Source: Nitrospirillum viridazoti CBAmc
GTDB taxonomy: Bacteria; Pseudomonadota; Alphaproteobacteria; Azospirillales; Azospirillaceae
DNA: 64,000 nucleotides
Assembly (NCBI RefSeq): GCF_000730165.1
Contig: NZ_CP022111.1
Location: 868,001-932,000 of the forward strand
Reading direction: 5' to 3'
Made by a program: the position numbers and the translations under genes. Numbering within the stretch: position 1 is the first letter of the stretch; each line of letters opens with the position of its first letter. The notes beneath the pieces were generated by a model that saw nothing but the letters and a program-made list of their open reading frames with translations, did no database searches and was not told the origin of the DNA. This document shows, in pieces, positions 44,831 to 54,208 of this stretch.

Positions 44831-47704
44831 TCAATAGTTGAAGCGCAGCACGGCGGAGTAGCGACGGTCCGCAACGAACCAGCTGCGGCCGTACTGCTGG
44901 TTGCCGAAGCCCATCAGCGTCTTGGTTTCGCTGTTGGTCAGGTTCTGGGCTTCGATGGTCAGGGTGATGTGATCGTCGAAGCTGTAGGCGACCGAGGCGT
45001 CCAGCGTGCCGTAGTCATCCGCGAAGACGGGCAGGTTGTAGGTGACCGTCTGGCCGGCGGCATTGGTGTAGGTGCCGTTGGTGCCGTTGGCCGTCGGGGT
45101 CAGCAGATACTTGCTGCGCCAGGTGTAGGCGAGGCGGGCCGAGATCGGGCCTTTCTCGTACATGCCGGTGATGTTGTAGTTGTAGCGCGAGAGCAGATCC
45201 ACCGGCAGGCCGTTGATGCGGTTGCCCAGCATGTCATAGGACAGATCGCCGGGGCTCTTGCTGTAGATGTAGGTGAAGTTGGTGTCGATGCCCAGGCCAT
45301 CGAACGGCGCCGGCAGGAAGTTGAAGAACTTCTGCAGGCCGATTTCAGCACCCTTCACATAGGCGGGCTGGGCGTTGAAGTAGCCGCTGACCGCCGCCCT
45401 CATGCTCTGCGTCACGCCGCCGGGCAGGGCGAAGGGGACATCGACCGAGGTCACGCCGTAGGAGATGTAGTCCTTGATCTGCTTGTAGAAGCCGGCGACA
45501 TGGAACTGGCCACCATCAGGCATGTACCACTCGGCCGAAACGTCCAGGTTATTGGCCAACTGCGGCTTCAGATTCGGGTTACCCGAGGTCGCGGTCGCAC
45601 CGGTGATGAGGTGGTTGTTGTCGGTGGTCAGGCCGAGCGAACCCGAGGCGTTCAGGTTGCTGAAGCTGGGGTTGGTCATGTTCTGGTACGCGGCGAAGCG
45701 CAGATGCACCTCGTCGGTCGGCATGAATTGGATATTGAACGACGGCAGGGCGATCAAGCTGTTGTGGCCGCCGCTATTGGCGGTGAAACCGCCCGGCAGG
45801 GTGCCCGAGGCGCCGTTATAGAACACGGTGCCCGTCGGCTGCTGGATGAAGCCTTCGCTCGTGTTCTCGTTGTTGACGACACGGACACCGAAGTTGCCGT
45901 TCATCTTCCAGCCGAACAGATCGTCGTCACCGAACCGGGTCATGATGTAGGCGGCTTCGGTGCGGGTCTTGGTGTGCGACAGGCTGGAGGCCGTGTAGGT
46001 CACCGGCTGGGTGTTGTCGCCCGGCTCGCCATAGGCTTGGTGGATGGCGGTCAGGTTAGCCGGATAGCCTTCGGCCAAGGCCCAGGACGGGAAGGCGGCG
46101 GCGCTGGGCAGGCCCGTGGCGCCGCGGAAGAAGTTGCTGAAGCCGCTGACGGTCACGGCGCCGGGGGCGGCGTTGCTCAGGTACTTGAAGGTGGACGGGT
46201 CGTTGAATGACGCCGTCAGGCCCACCCAGTTGTAGCCGGAGACGTTGTCCTTCTCGGTCCGGTCGGCGAAGCGGGCGCCGACCTTGATGCCGCGCAGGAA
46301 GCCGGTGTCGGAGATATGGTAGTCGGCATCGCCCGACCAGGACAGCTCGCGGCCGATATGGTTCTCCAGATGGTCCATGGTCGCGCCCCAGATCGTGCGC
46401 GACGGGTCGGCGACCTGGGCCGGGTTGCTAACCTTGATGGACGGCAGGTCGCCGGTCAGGTCGATGGCGTAGCTGGGCACGGAGACCTGGGAGAACAGGT
46501 CGATGCGCTGCGTCTGCGACTGCGAGATGGCGTACTGGAAGTCGGTGTTGATGGTCCAGTTCTTCGTCGGCGTCCACTTCATGCCCTGGGACAGGTCGGT
46601 GGTGACGTTGTGCTGGTTCGTCAGGCCGGGATTGGCGGAAGCCACGCTGCCACCGGTCTCGGAGCCGATCTGCAAGGGATCGCCGGCGGTGGAGCTGAGG
46701 TTGTTGGAGGTCAGCAGACCGCCCGAAGCGCTAAAGGTGCTGGTGCTGCCGGGGCTTACCGTGACGGCGTTGCCACCCGCGTTGTAGACACCGGCCTCGG
46801 TCGACCTGCTCCAGTAATCCGAGCGGAAGCCCGTCTGGTAGAAGGTCAGGTCCGGATTGGGCGACCACTGCAGGGCCTCATAGGCACCCAGGCGCTTGCG
46901 GTCGAACTCGCCGGAGCGCCAGTCGAAGCCGCCGGGAACGTAGACGTTCTTGCCGTTGAAGGTCTGCGGGAAGTAGGGCTCGACCTGGATGGTGTCGTGG
47001 CGGGTGCTGATGTCGCTGTAGGCGACGTCGAACATGGCGCCGACCTCGCCGATGCTGGTCTGCCAGCGGTTGGCGTACAGGACCGAGGCTTCGGGCTTGG
47101 TCTGCTGGATGAAGTCGCCGTAGTTCGCGCCGACGGACCCGCTAATGGTCTGCTTGTCGTAGTCGAACGGCATCTTGGTGCGCAGGTTGACCGAGCCGCC
47201 GATGCCGCCCTCGATGACGTCGGGCGTGCCGCTCTTGAGCACGTCGATGCCGGCTAGCAGTTCCGGCGGCACGTCCTCGAACAGCAGCGCGCGGCCGCCG
47301 TTGGCGCTGAAGGCCTCACGGCCATTCAGGGTGCTGCTGACCTGGGACAGGCCGCGCACGGTCACGCCGGAGCCTTCCACCGAATAGTGGTCGGGGTCGC
47401 CCACGGCGGCGAAGTGGGTGATGGACACGCCGGGGACGCGCTGCAGCACTTCGGTCACGCTGTTGTCCGGCAGCTTGCCGGCGTCGTCGGCGGAGATGCT
47501 GTCCAGGATCTGGTCGGCGTTGGCCTTGCGCTTATTGGCATCGGACAGGGCGAAGCGCTGACCGGTGACGACGATCTCCTGCAGGTCGTCATCGGCCGCC
47601 GCGGCCTGGGCCCGCGCGACGGAGGCGGCGGTCAGGGCGCCGAGAACCAGCACGGACGCACCGGCCAGCACAAAGGAACGATAGGAATTCTGGGGCCAAC
47701 TCAT
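44831..47704 (-). CDS. TonB-dependent receptor 3 (oligosaccharide class)
   Basis: The protein has 957 residues and is a paralogue of TBDT 2. Signal peptide to SVARAQ; TonB-box region LQEIVVTGQRF; plug with LPDNSVTEVLQRVPGVSI, GVTVRGLSQVSSTLNGRE and GGIGGSVNLRTKMPF; barrel ending RRYSAVLRFNY with the terminal aromatic. The 5' leader next to the start (GGGAAGGGAAACGC) is nearly identical to that of TBDT 2. It imports a TonB-dependent ligand, probably an oligosaccharide by context. Confidence 0.94.
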   Translation of the reverse strand: MSWPQNSYRSFVLAGASVLVLGALTAASVARAQAAAADDDLQEIVVTGQRFALSDANKRKANADQILDSISADDAGKLPDNSVTEVLQRVPGVSITHFAAVGDPDHYSVEGSGVTVRGLSQVSSTLNGREAFSANGGRALLFEDVPPELLAGIDVLKSGTPDVIEGGIGGSVNLRTKMPFDYDKQTISGSVGANYGDFIQQTKPEASVLYANRWQTSIGEVGAMFDVAYSDISTRHDTIQVEPYFPQTFNGKNVYVPGGFDWRSGEFDRKRLGAYEALQWSPNPDLTFYQTGFRSDYWSRSTEAGVYNAGGNAVTVSPGSTSTFSASGGLLTSNNLSSTAGDPLQIGSETGGSVASANPGLTNQHNVTTDLSQGMKWTPTKNWTINTDFQYAISQSQTQRIDLFSQVSVPSYAIDLTGDLPSIKVSNPAQVADPSRTIWGATMDHLENHIGRELSWSGDADYHISDTGFLRGIKVGARFADRTEKDNVSGYNWVGLTASFNDPSTFKYLSNAAPGAVTVSGFSNFFRGATGLPSAAAFPSWALAEGYPANLTAIHQAYGEPGDNTQPVTYTASSLSHTKTRTEAAYIMTRFGDDDLFGWKMNGNFGVRVVNNENTSEGFIQQPTGTVFYNGASGTLPGGFTANSGGHNSLIALPSFNIQFMPTDEVHLRFAAYQNMTNPSFSNLNASGSLGLTTDNNHLITGATATSGNPNLKPQLANNLDVSAEWYMPDGGQFHVAGFYKQIKDYISYGVTSVDVPFALPGGVTQSMRAAVSGYFNAQPAYVKGAEIGLQKFFNFLPAPFDGLGIDTNFTYIYSKSPGDLSYDMLGNRINGLPVDLLSRYNYNITGMYEKGPISARLAYTWRSKYLLTPTANGTNGTYTNAAGQTVTYNLPVFADDYGTLDASVAYSFDDHITLTIEAQNLTNSETKTLMGFGNQQYGRSWFVADRRYSAVLRFNY

Positions 47705-48657
47705 GGCGTTTCCCTTCCCTGGATATCTTATTCTCGCGGGTCAAAAAGGCCCGCGCGCGTTTTGGCCCGGAGTGCCGTTTTAATGCGTCACGCCGTAGTC
47801 ATATAAATGCATATGGAGATTCATGCGGACCTGCAACGGGAGAATGTTAGCGCTCCCATGAAAGTTGGTACCGGTCCCTTCACGAGGCGGGCGATTTTGC
47901 GAATTTATCAGCAAAATCAATATGCTCAACTATAGATATGTGTTGCGATAAGGGCACAGACGCCTCTTTTGGAGGAATTTTCGTCCCCTTTCCCACCCCT
48001 TTCGGGAGAGAGCGGGCGGGATGCGTGTCCTCCTGGCAGCTCAGTCCGCCACTCCATGCCAAGGGATTGATCCGTCTAATTTTGCGGGGGATTAGAGCGG
48101 ACACGTTTCGCGAATTGGGCGCGGTTAAGTCCTTTGCCGCCGGCTATGGCCATTATCGGGATCGCCAAGGGAATCTGCCGACGAGGGTGTCAGAATTTAC
48201 ACGTTAAAATAGCAGGCTTCATTGCTGGGAAATTGTGCATCTCTGCCAAGTCACTTCCAAACTTCAAATGATATAACCAACATAGATGTCAATTTAAAAC
48301 AACAGAAAGATATTACGTTGAGTGGTAAAAGAAAATATGCGGTTCTTGTCACAAGATATCTTGCGGCCATGCGAATCTGCTAAATATGATAATTTGTGCC
48401 AACTGGGGAATGCAGCCCCGCTGAAGCCGGGAGCCGCGAAGCCCGTGTTGTTCCGGCCATTTTGTTTGGCCTGGACGTATGAAACTTGACGGTGGCCAGG
48501 TCAAGGCCAAGAGTGCCGGCCGGCGCCCTCGTGGTCCGCTGAACAGCGCTTCCAAATACTCGCGGTTCCGGTCGCCGCGACCGTTTGTCCCGCCCTGGCT
48601 GTGGGGACGACCTACGCAGTCTATAGGCGTGCCCCAACGCGCAAGGAAATGCCCTTT
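47705..48657. other. Long non-coding gap upstream of TBDT 3
   Basis: The first 180 bp hold the TBDT 3 promoter. Beyond that nearly 780 bp contain no convincing gene. The 48190-48400 part is strongly AT-rich against the surrounding GC-rich DNA and has a 12-bp palindrome CAAGATATCTTG (48352-48363). It may be a decayed gene or imported DNA; I see no recognisable remnant protein. Confidence 0.5.
47808..47879 (-). promoter_or_regulatory. TBDT 3 promoter with two upstream LacI-type boxes
   Basis: On the minus strand TTGCAG (47836-47831), a 17-bp spacer and TATGCA (47813-47808) form the promoter. Box 1 (47845-47858, TGTTAGCGCTCCCA, identical to TBDT 2 box 1) starts 8 bp beyond the -35. Box 2 (47866-47879, TGGTACCGGTCCCT) starts 21 bp after box 1, the same spacing as at TBDT 2. 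Confidence 0.62.
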
Positions 48658-49215
48658 CTACTTGATAAGGGCGATGACCTTGCGGAAGCGCGGATGTTCC
48701 GCGCTTTCCAGCCATTCGAACACCGCCATTTCGGTGGTGATGATCTCCGCCCCCTCGGCCGCCAGGCGGCGCAGGCCGGCGGCCTTGTTCTCCACCGTGC
48801 GCGAGCCCACGGCGTCCTCTACCACGCAGACGCGGCGCCCCCGCTCCAGCAGCCCCAGCGCCGTCTGCAGCACGCAGACATGGGTTTCGCACCCCGTCAG
48901 CACCACGGCATGGTCCGGGGGCAGGCGATCCAGGAAGCCGGGCGCCGGCGTGGCGTCGAAGGTCATCTTGGCGATCACCGATGACGCGTCGGGCGCCAAT
49001 TCCGGCACGGTGGCGCCCAGGCCGCGCGGGTTCTGCTCGGTGAACAGGGCGGGAATGTCCAGCAGCGCGGCGGTGGCCAGCAGGCGCCGGGTGTTGGCCA
49101 CCACGCCGCTGCCACCCTGGATGGCCGGCATCAGCCGGGCCTGCAGGTCGATCACGGCAAGGGTGCTGCGGCGGGGATCAAGACGGGGCACGGCTAGGCT
49201 TTTCGGCTGGGGCAA
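48658..49215 (-). CDS. Isochorismatase-family cysteine hydrolase
   Basis: The protein has 185 residues. The fold shows STLAVIDLQARLMPAI with the catalytic Asp, a central Lys (IAKMTF), and the nucleophile Cys in TGCETHVCVLQTALGL. Relatives hydrolyse isochorismate, nicotinamide or related amides; the substrate here is unknown. The start is uncertain: TTG 49215 gives the full domain, GTG 49191 is possible, and neither has a good ribosome site. It lies upstream of TBDT 3 on the same strand but 950 bp away. Confidence 0.85.
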   Translation of the reverse strand: MPQPKSLAVPRLDPRRSTLAVIDLQARLMPAIQGGSGVVANTRRLLATAALLDIPALFTEQNPRGLGATVPELAPDASSVIAKMTFDATPAPGFLDRLPPDHAVVLTGCETHVCVLQTALGLLERGRRVCVVEDAVGSRTVENKAAGLRRLAAEGAEIITTEMAVFEWLESAEHPRFRKVIALIK

Positions 49216-49329
49216 AGGGGGTGAAACCCACTATGTGAGGGGCCGGCCGCATCGGCAACAGCGGCGGATCGCCTGGGGCAGACGCGAACGGCTAGGCCAA
49301 AAGTAAGGGCGTGCGCCGCCACACGGCCT

Positions 49330-49381
49330 TGGTAGCGGTATCAGACATGCGGATTGATTTGATACCGCTAACGCGTATGAT
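49330..49381 (+). promoter_or_regulatory. GH35 promoter with two LacI-type boxes
   Basis: TTGATT (49354-49359), a 16-bp spacer and TATGAT (49376-49381) form the promoter. Box TGATACCGCTAACG (49360-49373) fills the spacer. A second box, TGGTAGCGGTATCA (49330-49343), lies 30 bp upstream in inverted orientation, suitable for cooperative binding. TCATATAAAT follows at 49401. Confidence 0.68.
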
Positions 49382-49489
49382 CGCGCCCGGGTCACTATGA
49401 TCATATAAATGTGGCTAGTGCTGGATGGGATGGGGGCTGGCGTGACCGGCGCCCTGAATAAAGAGATACGGGCTTGGGAGGGCCTGCCG

Positions 49490-51142
49490 ATGATACGCGT
49501 TTCGAACATAACGAAGGCTGGGCGTTCCCTGCTGATGGCGGCCACCATGCTGTCCGGCCTGGCCCCGATGGCGCACCCCTCGGGGGCGCAAGCCGCCGAT
49601 GGGCACAGCGCTGAGATGCCGCGCCTGGTGCGTGAGGACGGCCGCTATGCCCTGATGGTCGATGGGGCGCCCTATCTGGTGCTGGGCGCCCAGGCCAACA
49701 ATTCCAGCAACTGGCCCTCGGTGCTGCCGCAGGTGTGGCCGGCGGTGGACCAGGTGCAGGCCAACACCCTGCTCATGCCCATCGCCTGGCAGCAGATCGA
49801 GCCTACGGAAGGCAAATTCGACTTCAGCTTCCTCGACACCCTGTTGGCCCAGGCGCGCGAGCACAAGAAGCACCTGGTGCTGCTGTGGTTCGGCACGTGG
49901 AAGAACAATAGCCCGTCCTACGCGCCGGATTGGGTGAAGCTGGACAACGACCGCTTCCCCCGTGTCGTGGAATCCAAGGGTATCATGCGCGGTTCCCTCT
50001 CGCCGCTGGCCCCCGCCACGCTGGACGCCGACAGGAAGGCCTTCGTCGCCTTCATGCGCCATCTGAAGCAGGTGGACGGCCAGCAGCACACGGTGCTGAT
50101 GGTGCAGGTGGAGAATGAGACCGGCACCTATCGTGCCATCCGCGACTTCAGCCCCATGGCGCAGAAGGTGTTCGACGGCAAGGTGCCCGACGATCTGGTG
50201 AAGGCCCTGAAGAAGCAGCCCGGCACCTGGAAGGATGTGTTCGGCAAGGACGCGGATGAGTTCTTCCACGCCTACTACGTCGCCCGCTTCGTCGACCAGG
50301 TCGCGGCCGCCGGCAAGGCGGAATACCCCATTCCCATGTACGTGAACGCCGCCCTGCGCGACCCGTTCAAGGACCAGGACCCCTACAGCTATTCCAGTGG
50401 CGGCCCCACCTGGAACGTGCTGGACATCTGGAAGGCGGCGGCGCCCAACATCGACCTGATCGGGCCGGACATCTACGAGCGCGGCTACGATTTCTACACC
50501 AAGACCCTGGAACAGTATAAGCGGCCGGACAACGCCCTGTTCGTGGCCGAGACGGGCAACGACAGCGTCTATGCCCGCTATGTCTTCGCCACCCTGGGCC
50601 ACCAGGGCATCGGCTTTGCGCCCTTCGGCATCGACTACACCCGCTATGTGAATTACCCGCTGGGGGCGGCCAAGATCGATGCGGAGGCGCTGGAACCCTT
50701 CGCGATGAACTTCAAGCTGCTGGGCTCCCTGAACCGCGAACTGGCGGCCCTCAGTCTGAAGGGCAAGGTCTGGGGTGCCTCGGAGCCGACGGCCGAGCAT
50801 AGCAACACGCTAGACCTCGGGCCGTACAAGGTCACCGTCGGCTATGGCTTGCCGCAGTTCGGCGAGGCCAAACCCACCGGCAACGACAAGCCCTGCGGCG
50901 GCGTCGTCATCGCCGAGTTGGCGCCCAACGAATACCTGGTGGCGGGATATCACGCCCGCGTCGACTTCGCCCAGACCACCAAGGCCGGCAAGAACGGCTT
51001 CATGATGGCCAGCGTGGAGGAGGGGCACTTTGAGAACGGCAAATGGGTGTTCGAGCGCCTGTGGAACGGTGACCAGACCGACTACGGCCTGAACTTCACC
51101 TCCATCCCCCAGATCCTGAAGGTGCGGTTCGCCACCTACTGA
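49490..51142 (+). CDS. GH35-like beta-galactosidase with DUF5597 C-terminal domain
   Basis: The protein has 550 residues and a signal peptide (LLMAATMLSGLAP...AQAA). The barrel has GH35-type residues: VQVENETG with the candidate acid/base Glu210, and LFVAETGND with candidate nucleophile Glu354. The C-terminal 150 residues fit DUF5597, found in GH35-related beta-galactosidases. In xyloglucan loci such enzymes remove galactose from L side chains. ATG 49490 (GGGAGG 8 nt upstream) is chosen over ATG 49409. The GH31 gene follows 75 bp downstream. Confidence 0.88.
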   Translation: MIRVSNITKAGRSLLMAATMLSGLAPMAHPSGAQAADGHSAEMPRLVREDGRYALMVDGAPYLVLGAQANNSSNWPSVLPQVWPAVDQVQANTLLMPIAWQQIEPTEGKFDFSFLDTLLAQAREHKKHLVLLWFGTWKNNSPSYAPDWVKLDNDRFPRVVESKGIMRGSLSPLAPATLDADRKAFVAFMRHLKQVDGQQHTVLMVQVENETGTYRAIRDFSPMAQKVFDGKVPDDLVKALKKQPGTWKDVFGKDADEFFHAYYVARFVDQVAAAGKAEYPIPMYVNAALRDPFKDQDPYSYSSGGPTWNVLDIWKAAAPNIDLIGPDIYERGYDFYTKTLEQYKRPDNALFVAETGNDSVYARYVFATLGHQGIGFAPFGIDYTRYVNYPLGAAKIDAEALEPFAMNFKLLGSLNRELAALSLKGKVWGASEPTAEHSNTLDLGPYKVTVGYGLPQFGEAKPTGNDKPCGGVVIAELAPNEYLVAGYHARVDFAQTTKAGKNGFMMASVEEGHFENGKWVFERLWNGDQTDYGLNFTSIPQILKVRFATY

Positions 51143-51217
51143 TCCCGGTTGATCCGGCTTGGCCTCTGGGGCCGGGCCGGATCCCGCCTTCCCGATCTTC
51201 TCCCACGGAGAATCGCC

Positions 51218-54136
51218 ATGAACGTTCGTTCCTGGGCCTTGGCCTCTGCCGCTTTGGCGCCCGTGCTGCTGCTCGCCTCCTGCGAGACGGCCAAATCCCC
51301 GTCCGATGTCGCCGCCATGACGGCGCCGTCGCCGCCCTTCCAGCAAACCGCCGACGGCGTGGTGGTCACGGTTACCAGCGCCGCCGTCAAGAAGGTGCGG
51401 CTGCAGGTCATCAACGACCGCATCGTCCACGTCACCGCCGTGCCGGGTGACAGCCTGGATCTGCCCGCCAGCCTGATGGCCGTGGCCAAGCCCGCCACCG
51501 GCGGCTTTCAGGTGGCGGAGCACGGCGGCCAGGTCATTCTGACCACGCCGCAGCTGCGGGCCGAGGTCAGTGTCGCCAGCGGCGCCGTCAACGTCTTCGA
51601 CGCCAAGGGGCAGCCCCTGCTGACGGCGGTGGATGGCGGCAGCTTCGCGCCCGCCACCCTGCCCACGGGCGAGGCCGGCTTCTTCCAGGTGCGCCAGCAG
51701 TTCAACCGCGGCACGGATGAGGGCTTCTATGGCCTGGGCCAGCACCAGAACGCCCAGATGAACTATAACGGCGAGGACGTCGAACTCGCCCAGCACAACA
51801 TGGACATCGGCATTCCCTTCGTGGTGTCGACGCGCAATTACGGCGTGCTGTGGGACAACAACGGCATCACGCGCTTCGGCGATGCCCGCGAATACCCGCT
51901 GATGTCCAAGGAACTGAAGCTCTTTGATGCCGACGGGAAGGAGGGCGGCCTGACCGCCCGCTACTACCAGGACGGCAAGCTGAAGCTGACCCGCGTCGAA
52001 AGCGACATCAACTATCAGTACATCAAGGATCTGGCCGCCTGGCCGGAGGAGGTCGGCGGCAGCCGCGTCAACGCCAAGCAGCGCGCCACCAAGGACAAGT
52101 CCGTGGTGTGGGAAGGCAAGATCGAGTCCCCGGTGGACGGCGTCCACCGCTTTCAGGTCTATGCCAGCGGCTATTTCAAGGTGACGCTGGACGGCAAGGT
52201 GGTCATGGACCGCTGGCGCCAGGACTGGAACCCCTGGTACCACAATTTCGATCTGCCCATGGTGGCGGGCAAGGCCCAGACGCTGAAGGTGGAATGGGTG
52301 CCGGAAGGGGGCTTCATCTCCCTGATGCATCAGAACCCGTTGCCGGATGGGGAGCGGCATGAGCTGTCGCTGACCTCCGACGTCGCCCGCGCCATCGACT
52401 ATTACGTCGTGGCGGGCAAGGACATGGACGACGTCATCGCGGGATACCGCCAGCTGACCGGCAAGGCGGTGATGATGCCGCGCTGGGCCTATGGCCTGTG
52501 GCAGAGCCGCCAGCGCTACAAGACGGCCGACGAGCTGACCGGCACGGTGGCGGAGTTCCGCAAGCGCAAGCTGCCGCTGGATAACATTGTCGAGGATTGG
52601 TTCTACTGGCGCGAGGACGACTGGGGGAGCCACAAGTTCGACGCCACCCGCTTCCCCGACCCGCAGGGCCTGGTCGACACCCTGCACGGCCAGAACGCCC
52701 ACTTCATGATTTCCGTGTGGCCCAAGTTCTACCCCACCACGGACAACTATAAGGAGCTGGACGCCAAGGGCCACATCTACCGCCGCAATGTCGAGGTGCA
52801 TGAGCACGACTGGGTGGGCAAGGACGGCTATGAGAACGCCTTCTACGATCCCTATTCGGCGGAGGCGCGGCAAATCTATTGGCGCCAGATCAATGAGAAC
52901 CTGAACAAACTGGGCATCGACGCCTGGTGGCTGGATGCATCGGAGCCGGATACCCACTCCAACCTCGACATTCCGGAGCGCATGCTGCGCATGGGGCCCA
53001 CGGCGATGGGACCGTCGGCGGCGTTCTTCAATTCCTACCCGCTGATGCACACCAAGGCGGTGTATGAAGGCAACCGCGCCGCCAACCCCGACAAGCGCGC
53101 CTTCATCCTCACCCGCTCGGGCTTCGCCGGCCAGCAGCGCAACGCTGCGGCCAGCTGGAGCGGCGACGTTGCCTCGCGCTGGACCGACCTGCGCAACCAG
53201 ATCTCGGCTGGCGTCAACTTCTCCCTGTCCGGCGTGCCCAACTGGACGACGGATATCGGCGGCTTCGCCCTGGAAAAGCGCTATTCGGCCAAGAACCCCA
53301 AGGCGTCCGACGTGGCGGAGTGGCGGGAGCTGAACCTGCGCTGGTTCCAATTCGGCGCCTTCTCTCCCCTGTTCCGCTCGCATGGGGAGTTCCCGTACCG
53401 CGAAATCTATAATCTCGCGCCCAAGGGGTCGGAGGTTTACGACAGCCTGGTCTGGTATGACGAGCTGCGCTACCGCCTGATGCCCTACATCTACACCCTC
53501 GCGGCCGACACCTATCACCGCGACGGCACCATCATGCGCGGCCTGGTGATGGACTTCCCAGCCGATCGCCAGGTGTGGGACATCAATGACCAGTACCTGT
53601 TCGGCCATGCCTTCCTGGTGGCGCCGGTGACGGATTACCGGGCGCGCAGCCGGGCCGTGTATCTGCCCTCAGGCGCCCAGTGGTACGACTTCCAGACCGG
53701 CAAGCTGTATGACGGCGGCCAGCGCATCGCCGCCGACGCGCCCCTGAAGCGCATGCCCTTGTTCGTCCGTGCCGGGTCCATCGTGCCCACGGCGCCGGTG
53801 ACGCAGTACACGGGACAGATGCCGGACGCGCCGCTGACCATCGTCGTCTATACCGGCGCCGACGGCCACTTCGACCTCTATGAGGACGAGGGCACGACCT
53901 ACGGCTATGAGCACGGCGCCTTCAGCCGCATCCCGCTGTCCTTCGACCAGGCGTCGGGCACGCTGACCATCGGCACCCGCGCCGGCAGCTTCCCCGGCAT
54001 GGTGCAGGATCGTGTGATCAACGTCCGCTTCGTCGGGCCTGGTGCCCAGGCGGCCCCGGCCGACTTCACCGCCAAGCCAGACCAGACGGTTCGCTACACC
54101 GGGCAGGCCGTCACGGTAACGCGGGCCAAGGTGTGA
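51218..54136 (+). CDS. Glycoside hydrolase family 31 alpha-xylosidase with PA14 insert, lipoprotein
   Basis: The protein has 972 residues. A lipobox (LLLASC) predicts a lipid-anchored enzyme. A GH31 N-terminal domain (FYGLGQHQNAQMNYNGEDV) is interrupted by a PA14-like insert at about residues 243-385 (GGLTARYYQDG to GFISLMHQ). The catalytic barrel has the nucleophile motif WWLDASEPD (Asp573) and acid/base Asp650 in SWSGD. WLDASEPD and the PA14 insert are features of Xyl31A of Cellvibrio japonicus, which removes xylose from xyloglucan oligosaccharides. ATG 51218 follows ACGGAGA. Confidence 0.93.
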   Translation: MNVRSWALASAALAPVLLLASCETAKSPSDVAAMTAPSPPFQQTADGVVVTVTSAAVKKVRLQVINDRIVHVTAVPGDSLDLPASLMAVAKPATGGFQVAEHGGQVILTTPQLRAEVSVASGAVNVFDAKGQPLLTAVDGGSFAPATLPTGEAGFFQVRQQFNRGTDEGFYGLGQHQNAQMNYNGEDVELAQHNMDIGIPFVVSTRNYGVLWDNNGITRFGDAREYPLMSKELKLFDADGKEGGLTARYYQDGKLKLTRVESDINYQYIKDLAAWPEEVGGSRVNAKQRATKDKSVVWEGKIESPVDGVHRFQVYASGYFKVTLDGKVVMDRWRQDWNPWYHNFDLPMVAGKAQTLKVEWVPEGGFISLMHQNPLPDGERHELSLTSDVARAIDYYVVAGKDMDDVIAGYRQLTGKAVMMPRWAYGLWQSRQRYKTADELTGTVAEFRKRKLPLDNIVEDWFYWREDDWGSHKFDATRFPDPQGLVDTLHGQNAHFMISVWPKFYPTTDNYKELDAKGHIYRRNVEVHEHDWVGKDGYENAFYDPYSAEARQIYWRQINENLNKLGIDAWWLDASEPDTHSNLDIPERMLRMGPTAMGPSAAFFNSYPLMHTKAVYEGNRAANPDKRAFILTRSGFAGQQRNAAASWSGDVASRWTDLRNQISAGVNFSLSGVPNWTTDIGGFALEKRYSAKNPKASDVAEWRELNLRWFQFGAFSPLFRSHGEFPYREIYNLAPKGSEVYDSLVWYDELRYRLMPYIYTLAADTYHRDGTIMRGLVMDFPADRQVWDINDQYLFGHAFLVAPVTDYRARSRAVYLPSGAQWYDFQTGKLYDGGQRIAADAPLKRMPLFVRAGSIVPTAPVTQYTGQMPDAPLTIVVYTGADGHFDLYEDEGTTYGYEHGAFSRIPLSFDQASGTLTIGTRAGSFPGMVQDRVINVRFVGPGAQAAPADFTAKPDQTVRYTGQAVTVTRAKV

Positions 54137-54171
54137 AAACGCGAGCACGGTCAAGTCCTTAAGGGGGAACG

Positions 54172-54208
54172 GCCCCGCCGCTTTGCAGATTTGGCAAGGC
54201 GGCGGGGC
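54172..54208 (+). terminator. Terminator after GH31
   Basis: A 14-bp stem (54172-54185 with 54195-54208) has one G-U pair and a 9-nt loop, ending 36 bp past the GH31 stop. It is followed by GCTTTGCC. Confidence 0.82.

Noticed and set aside
47938-48207. Small ORFs in the gap upstream of TBDT 3
   Set aside because: No ribosome site, no domain, and composition unlike the real genes nearby.
50810-53608. A 932-codon open frame on the minus strand
   Set aside because: It is antisense to the GH35 and GH31 genes, low-complexity and without family features.
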